Below are positions 6,901 through 9,140 of a stretch of 9,140 nucleotides of DNA, piece after piece (positions within the stretch are counted from its first letter, which is position 1; the number at the start of each line of letters is the position of its first letter). The notes under the pieces were generated by a model. It was not told where the DNA came from. It worked only from the letters and a program-made list of their open reading frames with translations, and did no database searches. Source of the stretch: an uncultured Synergistia bacterium. Lineage in GTDB: Bacteria > Eremiobacterota > SpSt-956 > JAKJGF01. The position numbers were made by a program, and so were the translations under genes. The DNA lies in assembly GCA_937888925.1 (NCBI GenBank), contig CALARM010000260.1, positions 1 to 9,140 on the forward strand, given 5' to 3'.

Positions 6901-7618
6901 CCGGCGAAGCCTCTTTGTTATAATGTGAAACCTGTGAGAAAGCTCCCGGATATTTTTCAGGATTTCTGCCTGTAAGGAGATAATACATAGTGGCACTGAG
7001 GCTGTAAACATCTGTTTTTTCATTCATTATCCCCTTGCCAATCTGTTCTATGGGACTGAACCCCGGCGTTTTACTGCACGAACCTGTCCTTAAGAGATTG
7101 CCAAGACCATAATTAAACAGTTTAATCTGTCTGTCCGGTGTTAACATAATGTATTTTGGTTTTAAAACACCGAAAGAAACTGGCTCGGTATGCTGTGTGT
7201 TTAAATATTTCATGGCTCCGCATACCTTGATCATATGTTTCATCAGTACTTTAATCGGTAGAGGTTCTTCATGTAAATCAGTCTGGAATATATCCTGAAG
7301 TGTTCTGCCTTTTATATATTCCATAGTTACATAATGTCTTTTTTCGGATTTTCCTTCAGGTATTTCCGTAAAATATTCGTAGATTTTTATCAGGTTCGGA
7401 TGTCTTACTTCCGAAAGTGTAGCTAATCTCTTCCAGAATAATTCATTTCCTTCAATTTCTTTCTCCGAATGAGGAATAAATTCTTTGAGTGTGAGCTGTT
7501 CATGTGGCGGGTCAAGATCTTCGACCAGATAATGGACTTCTTTCTCGTCACATACTATTAAATCTCTGATTTCATATCTGTCACAGAGTATACATCCTGC
7601 ATTTAACATTTCAGACAT
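3953..7618 (-). CDS. Tandem degenerate Ser/Thr-kinase domains, membrane helix and seven-bladed beta-propeller
   Basis: Predicted receptor-like or scaffold protein of 1221 residues. Order: kinase fold 1 (about 8-272), Pro/Lys/Glu-rich linker (273-565), kinase fold 2 (568-842), charged helical segment (about 846-872), one membrane helix (about 884-905, core GLIAAVIVCILTGGYFGY), then seven YncE-like beta repeats of 42-45 residues beginning near 917, 959, 1004, 1046, 1089, 1134 and 1176. Both folds keep the beta-3 lysine (Lys45, Lys609), PxEQ/APEQ and (T/A)DV...YYLLTGxNPEK. Fold 1 has lost the glycine loop, the HRD Asp (FGVLKPKY) and the DFG Asp (Asn169 in FNYG). Fold 2 keeps Asp720 and Asn725 (AGDLNPRN) but has Asn738 in INYG. 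Neither has Glu at the expected alpha-C position. Fold 1 is a pseudokinase; fold 2 is probably one too, though residual activity is possible. Kinases should be cytoplasmic and the propeller outside. Start: ATG at 7618 has AAGAGAG eight bases upstream; an in-frame GTG at 7627 overlaps that site and is less likely. It is 125 bases (to GTG) downstream of the DUF4388 gene on the same strand. Confidence 0.9.
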   Translation of the reverse strand: MSEMLNAGCILCDRYEIRDLIVCDEKEVHYLVEDLDPPHEQLTLKEFIPHSEKEIEGNELFWKRLATLSEVRHPNLIKIYEYFTEIPEGKSEKRHYVTMEYIKGRTLQDIFQTDLHEEPLPIKVLMKHMIKVCGAMKYLNTQHTEPVSFGVLKPKYIMLTPDRQIKLFNYGLGNLLRTGSCSKTPGFSPIEQIGKGIMNEKTDVYSLSATMYYLLTGRNPEKYPGAFSQVSHYNKEASPELNEFIARGLSPRQEDRPGLQEISNFLLQFSMGKRPKSIFAISPGKSPQTKVAPTPDKVDKFVTNIKEKLSKKSFSFSRTSPPPQEEVKIDTLSDFSAHIAEPSEALPEAKPVDIFTLSDEKPVSPALEKSVSYDEESSDDTDLKGKFHSAPKRGTRRFDVKQYMAAAEALKIKKVEDTDTSSSPEMAAQKAKESREKSAELFAKLTSKLPPTKAPPSGIIKTPPVEEKKKELEEKPVEEKKKEPEEKPPEESKSGTSLAQKLAQKYAKKKQDEKDQETPSGEPLLPQPAKKLPPPRGLAADWREQKQSLCQSKPDTAPLLPPLQEGTSIKDRYEIAEIIHKDYSGAVYMVLDTSEQDNTEGQEVSKIIKEIQYKPPKENPRLGERVISNFVKLGGKLKNLNHQNLIKITDYFFNYSGDRSIIRLFIVMEQVEGYTLEEIIKSHLEKQSRMPSTTVFAILTKVCEAIYYLHSQKPPIVAGDLNPRNILISYNGEVKFINYGLREIFLVEQELVFPMYGTIGYFAPEQTGVDITNTKADVFALGSTIYYLLTGVNPEKQPYEFSPVRKLNPYISSNVEAIVDLCVKINPAERGDIKVIRERMNKITMVELDSSLLEKQKEMQDKRKASMEEIGNITPLSVELGKLFLKYGLIAAVIVCILTGGYFGYNYYKNIPAKGKKIYISMSSDKILSILDINKNTVNQKINLSFESNLVLGALKKKQLFITDKGSNVYIIDTTSNKSSGNFLAKFDSGIKITFMLLSPDETKLYLLSNSNNKFKAIDLTTRSEIASKDIPINSSGAALSPDGKYFYIINTNEKNSSLTTIDTDTFTTKGGIPIKEGSCDIAASNQNVFIIYNKTDEISKIDVSTGKEDTKKISTGSEQLNPVKIMVSSDNKELYLINQKTQEIAFIQVSDMTLKERIKLPGYPVDFVINPGGYIYIYITELGNQGKRYYSIAVFDKNNKKVLAKIPIQNYADKITLGEH
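6156..6227 (-). repeat. 36-base in-frame tandem duplication in the kinase linker
   Basis: Two adjacent 36-base copies (6156-6191 and 6192-6227) differ at a single base (C versus A at the GGTTTTTCTTCCR position on plus). On the coding strand they are almost pure purine and encode two 12-residue units, PVEEKKKELEEK and PVEEKKKEPEEK; the one base change gives the Leu/Pro difference. A third, degenerate partial unit (PPEESK) follows. The near identity indicates a recent duplication or ongoing length change within a disordered, charged linker. Confidence 0.85.
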
Positions 7619-7654
7619 AAATTTCACTCTCTTAAAGAAAAAATTGAAGGATTC

Positions 7655-7669
7655 TTCTAGATTCTAGAA
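7655..7669. promoter_or_regulatory. Perfect palindrome upstream of the kinase gene
   Basis: TTCTAGATTCTAGAA is two perfect seven-base arms around one central T, lying 36 bases before the kinase ATG. Outside it, AGAAAAAATT-like and AATTTTTCT-like runs are also roughly complementary. Such a short-centre palindrome suits a dimeric repressor site; in RNA it could not close as a hairpin without losing inner pairs. No matching second copy is seen in the window. Confidence 0.35.
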
Positions 7670-7694
7670 ATTTTTCTATTTTCCTTTTTAAGAT

Positions 7695-7722
7695 ATTATG
7701 TGCTGAGAAGAAAGTTTTTCTA
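7695..7722 (-). promoter_or_regulatory. Candidate promoter for the kinase gene
   Basis: On the minus strand, TAGAAA (7722-7717, 4 of 6) is followed after 16 bases by CATAAT (7700-7695, 5 of 6). Transcription would start near 7688, placing the palindrome at 7655-7669 inside the first 35 transcribed bases. The gene could instead be read through from the DUF4388 gene, since no clear terminator separates them. Weak, by-eye call. Confidence 0.22.
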
Positions 7723-7752
7723 CAGGTTCTTATGGAAACATAACAGTCTTCA

Positions 7753-8313
7753 CTAACGCTTACATATGATATTTTCTTTGTATAATTTATATATAGACTT
7801 GATTACGCCTGTATATTCTCTTCCCATTACCTGTCCTATTTCTCTTATAGAGGTTTTCCCGTCAACCCATGGAAGAACTGTCAGTTCAGCTGTTTTTATA
7901 TACATAGGTTTACCTGTATTTATAACTTCAAATACAAGATCCAGTGAATAAATTAAATCCTTCATTTTTGAAATTTCTGCAAGTTCTTTCTTCATGGTTT
8001 CTATTAAAAATGGAGTATCATAGGTAACATTTTTTTTGAATTTTTCTGACTCTCCGGACTCTATAAATTTCCCTCTGCCATTAAGCCATGCAAGAAAAGA
8101 TAAAATAGCTCTTTCTCCTTCCATGTCACCGAGTTTTGCATGGATAATATTACCGTGGTGAAGATAAATTTCCCCTTTCTCTCTGTCATCTTCTACTGTC
8201 AACAGTCCGGTAAGTTGTTGTTTATTTAATAAATCAATAATACTTTCAATACCTGTTTCGGATAGATCAAATTCTTTTGTTATATATTCGCCGGTTTGAT
8301 TGGATAAGTTCAT
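7753..8313 (-). CDS. DUF4388 (PatA N-terminal-like) protein with winged-helix-like C-terminus
   Basis: A 186-residue soluble protein. Residues about 17-112 carry the DUF4388 pattern: a helix (GIESIIDLLNKQQ), TGLLTVE, then GEIYLHHGNIIHAKLG, a GERAILSFLAWL helix and GRGKF. This domain is known at the N-terminus of PatA-type regulators and in many delta-proteobacterial and cyanobacterial signalling proteins; its ligand is not established. Residues about 120-186 (LTVLPWVDGKTSIREIGQVM...GVIKSIYKLYKENII) match the winged-helix-like module that often follows it. No signal peptide or membrane helix is seen. The start is odd: AAGGAG (8332-8337) lies 18 bases before the ATG, too far for normal spacing, while an in-frame ATT at 8320-8322 is nine bases from it. 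ATG is kept as the conservative start. It lies directly upstream of the tandem-kinase gene, so a shared signalling role is plausible but not shown. Confidence 0.85.
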   Translation of the reverse strand: MNLSNQTGEYITKEFDLSETGIESIIDLLNKQQLTGLLTVEDDREKGEIYLHHGNIIHAKLGDMEGERAILSFLAWLNGRGKFIESGESEKFKKNVTYDTPFLIETMKKELAEISKMKDLIYSLDLVFEVINTGKPMYIKTAELTVLPWVDGKTSIREIGQVMGREYTGVIKSIYKLYKENIICKR

Positions 8314-8340
8314 AAAAATAATATGATAAAACTCCTTCCC

Positions 8341-8444
8341 GACCTGGATTAATTAGGATTAAAGGATTATCGTGATAATAGTGCTCCACGTAGAGTAATC
8401 CTATTTATCATCCTGATAATCTCGTAATCCTGAAAATCCCTGTC
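8341..8444. repeat. 104-base imperfect inverted-repeat element (MITE-like or long hairpin)
   Basis: Left arm 8346-8379 and right arm 8407-8439 are complementary along most of their length with one gap and scattered mismatches; the ends extend as GAC..GGATT/AATCC..GTC to 8341 and 8444. The left arm contains GGATTA three times (8346, 8356, 8364), and TAATCC occurs at 8396-8401 and 8425-8430, so several pairings compete. It fills nearly the whole gap between two minus-strand genes, ending four bases from the stop of one and three bases from the AAGGAG of the other. No gene lies in it. It could be a dispersed mobile repeat, a terminator or mRNA-stability structure, or both. Confidence 0.6.
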
Positions 8445-8448
8445 AAAT

Positions 8449-9140
8449 TTATTTTTTATAACCTCTTAATATTCTCTTGAGTTTAACCGGATTGGAACTA
8501 TTTTTTTCCAGCAGTGAGTTAACCTCTTCAAAGGATTCATTTTTAAATAAGATTTTATCAATAAGGCCATAGGCAGTATCATAGGAGATTAAATTATTAT
8601 CCTTTGCATACATGATTTCCGATGCAAGTTTTGATCTGTGATCATGGATTTCTACCATTCTTTCCCTGTAATCTGCTCTGCCGTTAAATAATATTATATT
8701 ATAATAGCCTCCTATACCAACGTTTCTTCTTGATGCCGTGTTCAGTGCAGAAAGTAGTTCCATAGAGCCTTCTACACGATCAATATTGCCACGTCTTTCA
8801 GGTAAGGATTTATGTGATGTATAATCTGAGAGAAGAAGATTGACTGTATCATATCCAGAACCGTCTGCAAGATATATAACCTGAACTGCTTCCCGGAAGA
8901 ACTGTATTAAAGAAAAATGAAATATACGGAACCCTTCTTTATTATCATAACCTGCAAGAAGGCCGGCATTTAAAAATATCGGTTTTACATCTCCACCACG
9001 ATCTTTCCAGGTAATAAGGTTATGTACCTGGCTTATTGTATCTTTATCTTTTATTTCGACTTTTTTCCCATTTTCTTCATAAGAACCTTTGAGATAATCA
9101 AGAGCATCAAAACCAAACTTCCCTTTAAGCTGCTGGTCTA
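8449..9140 (-). CDS. Unrecognised protein, C-terminal 229 residues (5' end outside window)
   Basis: The frame is open from the right edge of the window to TAA at 8449-8451. A Met codon at 8761-8763 is internal: the upstream frame has no stop and reads as a normal protein. I do not recognise the family. Visible features: alternating helix/strand segments, with hydrophobic strands followed by Gly-rich or acidic turns (VKPIFLNAGLLAGYDN at about 51-66 of the fragment; VQVIYLADGSGYDT at about 85-98), a basic/polar stretch (SLPERRGNIDRVEGSM, 111-126), and a mostly helical, charged C-terminus with several Lys/Arg at the end. No membrane helix or signal peptide is visible in this part. The alternation suggests an alpha/beta fold, but no catalytic motif can be named. 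It is followed immediately by the inverted-repeat element, so it may form a separate transcript from the DUF4388 gene. Confidence 0.75.
   Translation of the reverse strand, partial: DQQLKGKFGFDALDYLKGSYEENGKKVEIKDKDTISQVHNLITWKDRGGDVKPIFLNAGLLAGYDNKEGFRIFHFSLIQFFREAVQVIYLADGSGYDTVNLLLSDYTSHKSLPERRGNIDRVEGSMELLSALNTASRRNVGIGGYYNIILFNGRADYRERMVEIHDHRSKLASEIMYAKDNNLISYDTAYGLIDKILFKNESFEEVNSLLEKNSSNPVKLKRILRGYKK

Noticed and set aside
7619..7627. GTG at 7625-7627 as start of the kinase gene
   Set aside because: It overlaps the AAGAGAG ribosome binding site; the ATG at 7616-7618 has that site at eight-base spacing.
7711..7743. Small hairpins (AGAAA/TTTCT and TTATG/CATAA with a four-base loop) after the DUF4388 gene
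   Set aside because: Stems are only five base pairs, A/T-rich and without a T-run; not supportable as a terminator.
8449..8763. A complete 104-residue gene starting at the ATG at 8763
   Set aside because: The frame continues without a stop to the window edge at 9140 with normal-looking protein, so this Met is internal to a larger gene.

Overview
The window is bacterial, AT-rich and gene-dense. It has Shine-Dalgarno signals, short intergenic gaps and one run of genes per strand. Domain content (a DUF3352-type membrane protein, a DUF4388 protein, a giant eukaryotic-like kinase fused to a beta-propeller) resembles signalling-rich, poorly characterised bacterial phyla, but nothing here fixes the taxon. 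No phage, IS, CRISPR, tRNA or rRNA signal was found, and no gene-free stretch exceeds 300 bases.

Layout. Plus strand, 1-3831: the 3' part of a DUF3352-like, single-pass membrane protein with an acidic cytoplasmic tail (1-1713); pyroglutamyl-peptidase I (1815-2408), preceded by a possible seven-codon leader peptide whose stop overlaps the pcp start; then a LysN-like PLP aminotransferase (2629-3831) behind a 220-base leader region that can fold into competing hairpins, one arm of which is complementary to the aminotransferase ribosome binding site. A heptanucleotide repeat (3832-3894) folding into a hairpin separates these genes from the convergent minus-strand genes.

Minus strand, 9140-3953: the C-terminal part of an unrecognised protein (9140-8449), a 104-base imperfect inverted-repeat element (8341-8444), a DUF4388 protein with a winged-helix-like tail (8313-7753), and a 1221-residue protein (7618-3953) with two degenerate Ser/Thr-kinase folds, a long low-complexity linker, one membrane helix and a seven-repeat beta-propeller predicted outside the cytoplasm.

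How they may work together. The two right-hand minus-strand genes look like a signalling or scaffold module: an outside propeller connected through the membrane to two tandem pseudokinase-like domains, next to a small DUF4388 adaptor. The plus-strand enzymes look like amino-acid/peptide housekeeping functions (removal of N-terminal pyroglutamate, transamination) with possible post-transcriptional control. Functional links between the two strands are not supported by anything visible.
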